From Bacillota bacterium (GTDB taxonomy: Bacteria; Bacillota; SHA-98; UBA4971), in the NCBI GenBank assembly GCA_030024085.1, contig JASEJE010000028.1, forward strand, positions 1 through 40,221: a stretch of 40,221 nucleotides of DNA, in the 5' to 3' direction. How positions within the stretch are numbered: the first letter of the stretch is position 1; the number at the start of each line of letters is the position of its first letter. The position numbers were made by a program, and so were the translations under genes. The notes beneath the pieces were generated by a model that worked only from the letters and a program-made list of their open reading frames with translations, did not search any database and was not told the DNA's origin. Shown piece after piece: positions 33,204 through 40,221 of the stretch.

Positions 33204-33797
33204 TTGGCAAAGCCGAAGGCGCCCGGGCGGATCGAGGCGATAGTGGGGCCCATGTACAGTGGCAAGACTGAGGAACTCATCCGAAGGATCAGGCGGGCCA
33301 GGATCGCCGGGCGAAAGGTGCAGGTTTTCAAGCCGGCCATTGACGACAGGTACAGCGCGCGCGAGGTCAGCTCCCATGCAGGCGGCAAGGCTGACGCCAT
33401 CCTGGTAACGAGGGCGGTGGAGGTGCTGCGGGGCAGCGCCGGGGCCGCTGACGTGGTCGCCATAGACGAGGCGCAGTTCTTCGACGAGGCGATAGTGAGG
33501 GTGTGCGACACTCTTGCGGCGAACGGCGTGTGCGTGATCGTGGCAGGGCTTGACACGGATTTCCGAGGGGAGCCGTTCATCCAGGTGGCGAAGATCATGG
33601 CCATCGCAGACCACGTCACCAAACTCGACGCCGTGTGCGAGGTGTGCGGGGCGCCCGCCACGCGAAGCCAGAGGATTATCAACGGGGTGCCCGCGAGTTT
33701 CGACGACCCCGTGGTGCTTGTCGGGGCGAAGGAATCGTACCAGGCCCGATGTCGCCGGTGCCATGAGGTGCCCGGCAAGGAGGCGCTTTCTGTTTGA
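33204..33797 (+). CDS. tdk: thymidine kinase (type II)
   Basis: Phosphorylates thymidine for salvage. The 197-residue protein has the P-loop GPMYSGKT (15-22), the catalytic base region VVAIDEAQFFD, the lasso segment, and the structural zinc site with CEVCGAPA and CRRCHE. TTG at 33204 is chosen, with GAGGGG 8 nt upstream; the alternative GTG at 33186 falls right at the T-tract of the rpmE terminator. The stop overlaps the start of the DUF1385 gene. Confidence 0.93.
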   Translation: MAKPKAPGRIEAIVGPMYSGKTEELIRRIRRARIAGRKVQVFKPAIDDRYSAREVSSHAGGKADAILVTRAVEVLRGSAGAADVVAIDEAQFFDEAIVRVCDTLAANGVCVIVAGLDTDFRGEPFIQVAKIMAIADHVTKLDAVCEVCGAPATRSQRIINGVPASFDDPVVLVGAKESYQARCRRCHEVPGKEALSV

Positions 33798-34672
33798 GCG
33801 AAGAGTTCTTTTACGGGGGCCAGGCGGTCATAGAGGGCGTGATGATGCGCGGCAGGCGGAGCGTCGCCATAGCTGTGAGGCGGCCCGACCGGGCCGTCGT
33901 CGTCAACCGGCAGCCCATCGGAACGCTCACGGCGAAGTATCCTGTGCTCCGCCTCGCCTTCGTGCGAGGGGTGGTGGCGTTCGTCGAGACGCTCGTCGTG
34001 GGCATTCGTGCGCTCATGTTCTCGGCGGACCAGGCTGCGGGAGAGGGTGAGGAGGAGAAGCTCAAACCGTGGGAGCTCACTCTTACCCTCCTCATGTCGC
34101 TCGCGGTGTTCGTGGCGCTCTTCATAGTGCTCCCGAACCTCGTGGCGGTCCTGGTGATACAGAGGTGGCTTCATACCGCGGTCGGCGTGAACATCGCCGA
34201 GGGCGCGCTCCGGATCCTCGTCTTCCTGGGTTACATCGTGGTGGTCTCGAGGCTGAAAGACATCGAGCGTGTGTTTCAGTACCACGGCGCGGAGCACAAG
34301 GTCATCCACAGCTTCGAGGCCGGCGAGGACCTCGTTGTCGAGAACGCGAGGAGGCACAGCACGCTCCACCCGAGGTGCGGCACGGCCTTTCTGCTCATCG
34401 TGATGGTCGTCATGATCCTCATGTTCTCTCTTCTCGGAAGGCCGTCTCTCCTTGTGCGGATAGCCACGCGGCTTGCGCTTCTGCCGCTGGTCACCGGGGT
34501 ATCATATGAGGTGATCAAACTTGCAGGAAGGCGCAATCCTCCGAGACTCGTGAGGCTTGCCATCGCGCCGGGGCTGTGGCTGCAGAGACTCACGACCCGC
34601 GAGCCTGACGATGCGCAGCTCGAGGTGGCCATCGCTGCGCTCAAGGACGTGCTTGAGGTGGACGGTGTCTAG
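33794..34672 (+). CDS. DUF1385 membrane protein (YqhQ type)
   Basis: A 292-residue membrane protein of DUF1385, known as YqhQ in Bacillus and often placed next to prfA. The N terminus has the family signature YGGQAVIEGVMMRG; four hydrophobic segments follow (about 95-122, 135-153, 198-218 and 222-240), with the conserved FQYHGAEHKVIHSFEAGE and HPRCGTAFLL between them. Biochemical function is not established. The TTG start overlaps the tdk stop by four bases, with GGAGG about 9 nt upstream, so translation is coupled. Confidence 0.88.
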   Translation: MSEEFFYGGQAVIEGVMMRGRRSVAIAVRRPDRAVVVNRQPIGTLTAKYPVLRLAFVRGVVAFVETLVVGIRALMFSADQAAGEGEEEKLKPWELTLTLLMSLAVFVALFIVLPNLVAVLVIQRWLHTAVGVNIAEGALRILVFLGYIVVVSRLKDIERVFQYHGAEHKVIHSFEAGEDLVVENARRHSTLHPRCGTAFLLIVMVVMILMFSLLGRPSLLVRIATRLALLPLVTGVSYEVIKLAGRRNPPRLVRLAIAPGLWLQRLTTREPDDAQLEVAIAALKDVLEVDGV

Positions 34673-34724
34673 GCTGGACGCGTGCGGTCACATTCCGTTC
34701 GTTCCCCCGGAGGAGGTGAGATAG

Positions 34725-35792
34725 ATGTTGGACAGGCTCGATGCGCTCGAACAGCGCTACGAGGATCTCGAGGCCATGCTGGCCGATCCCGAGGTCGTGG
34801 CCGACCAGGAGAGGTTCCAGAAGTCGGCCAAGGCCCACGCGAGCCTCGAGGAGATCGTCACGAAATACAGACGGTACAAGAAGACCAGGGCCGAAATGCA
34901 GGAGGCCAGGGAGATGATGGGTTCCGGCGCCGATGCCGAGCTTTCGGAGTTCCTCCAGTCGGAGCTCGAGAGGCTCAAGGCTGAGGAGGCCCGTCTCGAG
35001 CGCGACCTCAAGATCCTGCTGCTCCCCAGGGATCCCAATGATGAGAAGGACGTCATCATGGAGATCAGGGCGGGCACGGGCGGCGAGGAGGCTGCCCTTT
35101 TTGCCGCGGACCTCTTCAGGATGTACTCGAGATACGCGGAGCAGCATGGATGGCTGACCGAGATCATGAACTCGAGCCCCACCGACCTTGGTGGGTTCAA
35201 AGAGGTGATCTTCTCCGTACAGGGGCGGGGCGCGTACAGCAGGCTGAAGTATGAGAGCGGCGTTCACAGGGTGCAACGCGTCCCCACTACCGAGGCTGGC
35301 GGGCGTATCCACACGTCCACCGCCACCGTGGCCGTCCTACCGGAGGCCGAGGAGGTCGAGGTGGAGATAAGGCCCGAGGACCTTCGTGTGGACGTGTACC
35401 GGTCCACCGGGCACGGCGGACAGAGCGTGAATACCACCGACTCGGCAGTGAGGATAACGCACACCCCCACGGGGATGGTCGTCACGTGCCAGGATGAGAA
35501 ATCGCAACTCAAGAACAAGGAGAAGGCCCTTCGCGTGCTTCGCGCCCGCCTTCTCGATAAGCTCCAGCAGGAGCAAAAGGCCGAGGTGGACGAGGCCAGG
35601 CGCATGCAGGTCGGCACGGGCGAGCGGAGCGAGCGGATTCGCACGTACAACTTTCCGCAGAACCGGGTGACGGACCACAGGATAAACCTCACCCTCTACA
35701 AGCTGGGGCAAGTCCTCGAGGGCGGTCTCGACGAGATCATCACCGCCCTCATCACGGTGGACCAGAGCGAGAGGTTGAAGAGAATTGGCTGA
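34725..35792 (+). CDS. prfA: peptide chain release factor 1
   Basis: Reads UAA and UAG stop codons and releases the finished chain. The 355-residue protein is the normal length. It contains the coiled N-terminal domain (about 1-100), the codon-reading P-x-T in [18 protein letters not shown], and the GGQ motif G231-G232-Q233 in [18 protein letters not shown], whose glutamine is the target of PrmC. ATG 34725 follows GGAGGAGGTG. The prmC start overlaps its end. Confidence 0.97.
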   Translation: MLDRLDALEQRYEDLEAMLADPEVVADQERFQKSAKAHASLEEIVTKYRRYKKTRAEMQEAREMMGSGADAELSEFLQSELERLKAEEARLERDLKILLLPRDPNDEKDVIMEIRAGTGGEEAALFAADLFRMYSRYAEQHGWLTEIMNSSPTDLGGFKEVIFSVQGRGAYSRLKYESGVHRVQRVPTTEAGGRIHTSTATVAVLPEAEEVEVEIRPEDLRVDVYRSTGHGGQSVNTTDSAVRITHTPTGMVVTCQDEKSQLKNKEKALRVLRARLLDKLQQEQKAEVDEARRMQVGTGERSERIRTYNFPQNRVTDHRINLTLYKLGQVLEGGLDEIITALITVDQSERLKRIG

Positions 35793-36693
35793 GCCCGTAG
35801 GGATCGCCACGGTGCGGGACGCGCTTCGCATTGCCACGGAGCGCCTCCGCGGCGCCGGGATCCCGACGCCGCGCCTCGACGCGGAGGTGCTGCTGGCGCA
35901 CGTGCTTGGGGCGCGTCGCGAATACCTCTACGCCCACCCCGAGCGGCGGCTGGGCGCGGAGGAACACGCCTCGTATCAGGCAGCTGTGGAGCGGCGGCTC
36001 ACGAGACTGCCTGTCGCGTACATAACAGGCAGGAAAGAGTTCATGTCACTTGAATTCCTCGTCGACGAGAACGTGCTCATCCCGAGGCCCGAGACGGAGA
36101 CACTGGTCGAGGCGGTGATAGATCGGCTTCGTGAGCGCGGGGGAGGGGTAGGGCAAACCGCGGGTGCGCCCGTCCTCGTCGCGGACATCGGCACAGGCAG
36201 CGGCGCCATTGCGGTGAGCATCGCGTGGTTTGTGCGGCGGGCGTGCCTCATCGCCGTGGACATCTCCCCGGAGGCGCTTCGCGTAGCGCGCGAGAATGCC
36301 AGGCGTCACGGGGTCGAGGGCAGGATGGAGTTCCTCGAGGGGGACCTCCTTGAGCCGCTTTCAGGCAGGAACCTCGAGGGCAGGATAGATGCGGTGGTCA
36401 GCAACCCGCCGTACCTGTCGCGCAGGATGATGGCGAACCTCCCGCCCGAGGTTGCAAAGGAGCCGCGCGGGGCTCTCGCTGGGGGCGAGGCGGGCCTCGA
36501 CCTCGCCCGGGCGATCCTCGACGGTGCGCGGACCTTTCTTGCGCCGGACGGGTTCGTGGCGCTCGAGGTGGGCCATGATCATGCCGCAACCGTGCGGCGG
36601 ATTGCGACCGACGAATTCGGCTATGACGGTGTTGACACGATTCCGGATTATGCCGGGGTTCAGCGTGTCGTCATAGCCCGCCGGCGACGATAG
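35785..36693 (+). CDS. prmC: release factor glutamine methyltransferase
   Basis: Methylates the GGQ glutamine of release factors with SAM. The 302-residue protein has the helical N-terminal domain (about 1-85; [14 protein letters not shown]), SAM motif [12 protein letters not shown] and the catalytic NPPY (207-210) in SNPPYLSRR. The TTG start overlaps the prfA stop by 8 bases, with GAGAGG about 10 nt upstream, so the enzyme and its substrate are made together, an arrangement known throughout bacteria. Confidence 0.95.
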   Translation: MAEPVGIATVRDALRIATERLRGAGIPTPRLDAEVLLAHVLGARREYLYAHPERRLGAEEHASYQAAVERRLTRLPVAYITGRKEFMSLEFLVDENVLIPRPETETLVEAVIDRLRERGGGVGQTAGAPVLVADIGTGSGAIAVSIAWFVRRACLIAVDISPEALRVARENARRHGVEGRMEFLEGDLLEPLSGRNLEGRIDAVVSNPPYLSRRMMANLPPEVAKEPRGALAGGEAGLDLARAILDGARTFLAPDGFVALEVGHDHAATVRRIATDEFGYDGVDTIPDYAGVQRVVIARRRR

Positions 36694-37004
36694 GCAGCGG
36701 GCTGAGCGCAGAGAGGCGGCGCCTTGCTGCCGGTCGGGCGACCGAAGTCTTTCTCATGAATCATGAATCTTGAACCGCCAGCATAGCAGCGTGAGAAGGG
36801 GGGCGGGGCGGCCGGCAATCGCAAGCCCAAAAGGGGGCCAGGTGTTGGCCTCAAGGTTCACACCAGGTATGGGTTCGTCAATCGCGGCCGGTTGGCCGAC
36901 GCGCCCGGGATCGGCCATTGCACGGAAGGGCCTCGGAGTCGGGCCACTCGCCTGCAGGCCGCATTCTGCGCAGGTGCCCGCGCCGCCCGGGAGGAGAAGG
37001 GCGC
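36694..37004. other. intergenic stretch after prmC
   Basis: No supported gene. A short hairpin CGGTC-GGGC-GACCG (36731-36744) followed by AAGTCTTTCTC may end the prmC transcript. The remainder is GC-rich, contains the repeated blocks GGCCGG and CAATCGC, and leads into the palindromic repeat. Confidence 0.35.
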
Positions 37005-37218
37005 CTCTAAGTATGGCGCCATAAGTTTGCGCCACTTCTCCTGGAGGTGTTGGGGTTGCCGGTGCTTGTACGACGGGGCGCCTGGAATTTGGCTAGCCTT
37101 AAGCGCCAAATTCGAACGCATCTCACCGCACGCGCCGTCCCCGGAGGGCAACACCGGCAACCCTGGACAGTACTTGCGCGCTGAAAAGTAGCGCGAACTT
37201 GTGGCGATCTACCTAGAG
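37005..37218. repeat. dispersed palindromic repeat, copy 3 (fullest)
   Basis: An imperfect palindrome of about 214 bp. Outer arms: CTCTAAGTA...CGCCATAAGTTTGCGCCAC on the left answers GCGCGAACTTGTGGCGATC...CTAGAG on the right. Inner arms: GGGTTGCCGGTGCTTG with ACGACGGGGCGC answer GCGCCGTCCCC and GGCAACACCGGCAACCC. The centre is GAATTTGGC / GCCAAATTC with about 10 nt between. A further inner-arm copy, GCAACACCGGCAACCCC (37220-37236), follows the end. The size, inverted ends and intergenic position resemble a MITE-like element; no transposase is seen. Confidence 0.75.
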
Positions 37219-37315
37219 TGCAACACCGGCAACCCCTAGGAAAACGGGCGCGACGTGAGGGTCGCACCGAGGGTTTGAGCGGCCGCCGGGCAAGGTGGAA
37301 AGGCCTGGCTCTCAG

Positions 37316-38404
37316 ATGGTCGAAGGTACGGAAGTTGTACGCCTCGACCCCGGGCATCCGGATATTGCCGCGGTGAGGCGCGCGGCCGGCGTCATCCGGG
37401 GCGGAGGCCTCGTCGCGTTTCCCACGGAGACGGTGTACGGCCTCGGCGCCGACGGGCTTTCGGCGGCCGCTGTGGAGAGGATATTCCTCGCCAAAGGGCG
37501 GCCCCAGGATAACCCTCTCATACTGCACGTTGCCGCGCCCGAAGACGCCCACCGGGTCGCACTGGACGTTTCGGCCTGCGCGCGCAGGCTCATGGAGAGG
37601 TTCTGGCCCGGCCCCCTTACGCTCGTGCTGCCGAAAAGGCCCGAGGTGCCCGACGTGGTCTCGGCAGGCCTTCCCACCGTCGGCGTCCGCATGCCGGACA
37701 ACATCATCGCCCTCACCCTGATAGCGGAGTCGGGCGTCCCGATCGCCGCACCGAGTGCCAACGTCTCGGGCAGGCCGAGTCCCACGTCGGCAGACCATGT
37801 GATCGCCGATCTCGCCGGCAAGATCGAGATGGTCCTCGATGGCGGGCCCACGACGGTCGGCGTTGAGTCCACTGTGCTCGATACCACCTCAACACCTCCA
37901 GGGGTTCTGCGTCCCGGCGGGGTCACCGTCGAAGAGCTGCGGGATGTGCTGGGCGAGGTGTCGGTGCTATCGGCAGAGTCCGCCGCTCGTCTCGAGGGAC
38001 CGGTCCCGTCGCCCGGGATGAAATACACTCATTACGCTCCGAAGACGCCTGTAGTCCTTGTGGAGGGCGAGCCGGACCAGGTCGCCGGCCGGATACTCCG
38101 CGAGATCCAGGCCCGCCACGCCACAGGCGAGACGGCCGGGGTGATGTGCTCGTGCGAAACGGAGGGGCTTTACAGGGGGCAAGCCGACGTGGTGCGGGTT
38201 GCGGGGTCGAGACGGGATCTCGCGACGGTGGCGGCCGCCCTCTTTGCAACGCTGCGCCTGTTCGATGCGGACGGGGTCGACGTGGTGTTCGCCGAGGGGT
38301 TCGACCAGGCGGGCCTGGGCTTTGCCATCATGAACCGGCTGCGCCGCGCCTCCGGCGGCCGCATCATTCGCGCTCATATGGGGACGGGGGTTGATCCGGG
38401 ATAG
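37316..38404 (+). CDS. L-threonylcarbamoyladenylate synthase (Sua5/YwlC)
   Basis: Makes threonylcarbamoyl-AMP for the t6A37 modification of ANN-decoding tRNAs. The 362-residue protein is the long Sua5 form: YrdC domain (about 10-200) with the nucleotide site GGLVAFPTETVYGLG, KGRPQDNPLILH, and APSANVSGRPSPT, then a linker and the C-terminal Sua5 domain (about 230-355; PGMKYTHYAPKTPVVLV). ATG 37316 begins close to the conserved region; a GTG at 37295 in the same frame is possible and neither has a strong ribosome site. It follows the repeat region and begins the sua5-ywlE-rpiB-upp run. Confidence 0.93.
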   Translation: MVEGTEVVRLDPGHPDIAAVRRAAGVIRGGGLVAFPTETVYGLGADGLSAAAVERIFLAKGRPQDNPLILHVAAPEDAHRVALDVSACARRLMERFWPGPLTLVLPKRPEVPDVVSAGLPTVGVRMPDNIIALTLIAESGVPIAAPSANVSGRPSPTSADHVIADLAGKIEMVLDGGPTTVGVESTVLDTTSTPPGVLRPGGVTVEELRDVLGEVSVLSAESAARLEGPVPSPGMKYTHYAPKTPVVLVEGEPDQVAGRILREIQARHATGETAGVMCSCETEGLYRGQADVVRVAGSRRDLATVAAALFATLRLFDADGVDVVFAEGFDQAGLGFAIMNRLRRASGGRIIRAHMGTGVDPG

Positions 38405-38494
38405 CGCGTGGGCTATGCTCACGTTGGGGAGTGGGTCCGACGGCAGGAGTTGCGGGACGACGCTCGAGCTTGTCGTAAGGTGACACGATAGGAG

Positions 38495-39031
38495 ATGGCG
38501 GGTGTGGCGCTGCCGAAACGGATCGTGGTTGTATGCAGCGGGAACACGTGCAGAAGCGCCATGGCCGAGGCGATGCTGCGCAAGGCCCTTGCCGACGAGT
38601 TCGGCGGGCAGGCCGACGGCGTCGTCGTGGAATCGGCCGGGCTTTTCGCGCGCGAGGGCGACCCGGCCTCCGAGAATGCCATGGCCGTCATGATGGAGCG
38701 TGGTCTCGACATCTCGTCGCACCGCGCGCGCCTCCTGAGGGAGCATGTGGTTGAGAGCGCCGACCTCGTCCTCGTGATGACGTCCGCTCACAAGCGGGTT
38801 GTGCTCGGCCGGCACCCGTCGCTGGAGGGCAAGGTCTTCACGCTCAACGAGTTCGCGGGCCTTGCGGCCGAGCTCGGCCCCGACACACACGACCCGTTTG
38901 GAGGGTCCATCGAGGTGTACCGCGCCACCGCCGACAACATCAAAAGGGCCATCGATGGTGCGATAAGGCGAATCAGGGAGATGTCTACAAAAAACTGCAC
39001 AGGGTCGGAGGAACCTCCCATGGTGAAGTAG
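38495..39031 (+). CDS. low-molecular-weight phosphatase, protein-arginine phosphatase (YwlE) type
   Basis: A 178-residue phosphatase with the P-loop C14-S-G-N-T-C-R20-S and the general acid in DTHDPFGGS. The residue between Asn and the second Cys of the loop is Thr, as in Bacillus YwlE, where it selects phosphoarginine over phosphotyrosine; family members with Ile there act on tyrosine. The place between sua5 and rpiB is also that of ywlE. So arginine dephosphorylation, opposing McsB, is likely. The start could be ATG 38495 or GTG 38504, the latter with GGAG 9 nt upstream. Confidence 0.9.
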   Translation: MAGVALPKRIVVVCSGNTCRSAMAEAMLRKALADEFGGQADGVVVESAGLFAREGDPASENAMAVMMERGLDISSHRARLLREHVVESADLVLVMTSAHKRVVLGRHPSLEGKVFTLNEFAGLAAELGPDTHDPFGGSIEVYRATADNIKRAIDGAIRRIREMSTKNCTGSEEPPMVK

Positions 39032-39172
39032 AACCGTGTATCGCGGACCTGCCCCGGTGGCCCCATGTAGCGGCGCAAAACGGGCCGCACCTTAGCATGC
39101 TCTCGATAGAGTAAGAAATTGGGAAGAACAAGCCATGTAAACATGTAAAGAGGACAAGGAGATGCTGCGCCA

Positions 39173-39622
39173 GTGAGAGTTGCCATCGGCAGCGACCATG
39201 CCGGCTTCGAGATGAAAGAGAGCCTCAAGGAGTACGTGAAATCCCTCGGGCACGAGATCGAGGACTTCGGGGCGCCGTCTTGCGACCCTGTGGATTACCC
39301 TGACATAGGTTACCGCGTGGCGAAGGACGTCGCGTCCGGGCGGTTCGAGAGAGGCGTCCTCATATGTGGGACAGGCATAGGCATGTCCATCGTGGCCAAC
39401 AAGGTGCCAGGCGTGCGCGCGGCGCTTGCGGGAGACGTCGAGAGCGCGAGGCTCGCCCGCGAGCACAACGACGCGAACGTGCTCGCCCTTGGGGCAAGGA
39501 TCATCCGGCTCGAGCTCGCACGCGACATCGTCAGAATATTCCTGGAGACAGGCTTTGCGGGCGGGCGGCATGCCCGACGCGTGGAGAAGATCGCGCTGGG
39601 AGAAGCGGGAAAGGGGAAGTGA
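39173..39622 (+). CDS. rpiB: ribose-5-phosphate isomerase B
   Basis: Interconverts ribose 5-phosphate and ribulose 5-phosphate. The 149-residue protein has the RpiB signatures [11 protein letters not shown] (D8, H9), the catalytic Cys65 in [13 protein letters not shown], and [14 protein letters not shown]. The start is GTG at 39173 with AAGGAGATG 9 nt upstream. The gene order with ywlE before and upp behind is as in Bacillus, but without glyA between rpiB and upp. The spacing to upp is 2 nt. Confidence 0.96.
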   Translation: MRVAIGSDHAGFEMKESLKEYVKSLGHEIEDFGAPSCDPVDYPDIGYRVAKDVASGRFERGVLICGTGIGMSIVANKVPGVRAALAGDVESARLAREHNDANVLALGARIIRLELARDIVRIFLETGFAGGRHARRVEKIALGEAGKGK

Positions 39623-39624
39623 GA

Positions 39625-40221
39625 ATGTCCAGGGTCCACCTCATCGACCATCCTCTCATTCAGCACAAACTCACGTTCATCAGGGACAAGAACACCGGCT
39701 CCAAAGACTTTCGGGACCTCGTGAGCGAGGTTGCGACCCTCATGGCCTACGAGGTTACACGCGACTTCCCGCTCGAGGATGCCGAGGTCGAAACGCCGAT
39801 AGGCTCGGCCAGGACCAAGGTGATCGCCGGGAAGAAGGTCGGCATCATCGCGATCCTCAGGGCGGGCCTTGGCATGGTCGACGGCATGCTGAAACTGATA
39901 CCCGCTGCGAAGGTCGGGCACATCGGCATCTACCGTGACCCGGAGACCCTGAAACCCGTCGATTACTACTGCAAGCTTCCGCCGGACGTGTCCGAGCGCG
40001 ACCTCATAGTCGTTGACCCGATGCTGGCGACGGGCGGGTCCGCCACCGCGGCGATAAGGTTTCTCAAGGAGCGGGGCGCCGTCAACATCAAGCTGATGGT
40101 GCTCATCGCCGCGCCCGAGGGCATCAAGATGGTGCAGGAGCACCACCCCGACGTGGACATCTTTACTGCGGCCATAGACGAGCGCCTGAACTCCCACGGC
40201 TACATAGTGCCTGGCCTGGGC
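39625..40221 (+). CDS. upp: uracil phosphoribosyltransferase (partial, runs off the window)
   Basis: Converts uracil and PRPP to UMP. The first 199 codons are present; the full enzyme is about 208-210 residues. Family marks are [21 protein letters not shown] at the start (20 of these are conserved broadly), [17 protein letters not shown], and the PRPP loop [16 protein letters not shown], with a late HGYIVPGLG segment near the uracil site. ATG 39625 follows AAAGGGGAAG by a few bases and lies 2 nt after the rpiB stop. The 3' end is cut by the window edge. Confidence 0.96.
   Translation, partial: MSRVHLIDHPLIQHKLTFIRDKNTGSKDFRDLVSEVATLMAYEVTRDFPLEDAEVETPIGSARTKVIAGKKVGIIAILRAGLGMVDGMLKLIPAAKVGHIGIYRDPETLKPVDYYCKLPPDVSERDLIVVDPMLATGGSATAAIRFLKERGAVNIKLMVLIAAPEGIKMVQEHHPDVDIFTAAIDERLNSHGYIVPGLG

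Noticed and set aside
36754-37191. Small ORFs of 64-100 codons between prmC and sua5
   Set aside because: They overlap on both strands, change frame across the palindromic repeat, have no ribosome sites and no family resemblance.

Overview
The window reads as a GC-rich chromosome segment of an anaerobic, fermentative member of the Bacillota (Clostridia/Limnochordia-like), probably thermophilic. Grounds: the gene string rpmE - tdk - yqhQ (DUF1385) - prfA - prmC - sua5/ywlC - ywlE - rpiB - upp is the classic Bacillus/Clostridium order; there is an NADH-linked trimeric [FeFe] hydrogenase, a secreted pullulanase, sigma-A promoters with extended -10 boxes, and frequent GTG/TTG starts. Thermophily and exact taxon are inference.

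Layout. 1-475: end of an rRNA operon (23S 3' end, 5S, terminator). 490-1020: small zinc-ribbon gene with its own promoter and terminator. 1024-5473 (minus strand): phosphate regulon block phoP-phoR-pstB-phoU, with a four-repeat PHO box in front of pstB; the pstS, pstC and pstA genes are absent here. 5528-14340 (plus strand): hydrogen module. A sensory [FeFe]-hydrogenase-like domain fused to PAS and histidine kinase is followed by an NtrC-type sigma-54 activator, a terminator, a textbook -24/-12 sigma-54 promoter, a 66-residue unknown protein, and the hydrogenase genes hydB, hydA and hydC. The simplest reading is a circuit in which a hydrogenase-derived sensor sets hydrogenase expression.

14716-20475: an envelope cluster of secreted LPP20-like, FlgT-like, CsgG-like and DUF4384-PEGA proteins, interrupted by guaB with its own promoter. 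20739-23887: asnS and a translationally coupled exported TPR/fibronectin-type protein. 24119-25528: COG2509 FAD-dependent dehydrogenase. 25856-28801: secreted type I pullulanase. 28802-29994: a long non-coding stretch with the most unusual feature of the window, seven tandem units of about 61 bp each carrying a GTGA-N6-TCAC palindrome, followed by a small transcription unit with a near-consensus promoter and a perfect terminator. 29995-31816: ABC-2 type exporter, ending in an 11-bp tandem repeat. 32057-32663: small ORFs including two tandem paralogous 56-residue proteins. 32861-40221: the conserved rpmE-to-upp housekeeping string.

Three intergenic palindromic elements (near 4.6, 23.9 and 37.1 kb) share sequence modules and look like one dispersed repeat family. 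No tRNA gene, CRISPR array, insertion sequence or prophage was seen.
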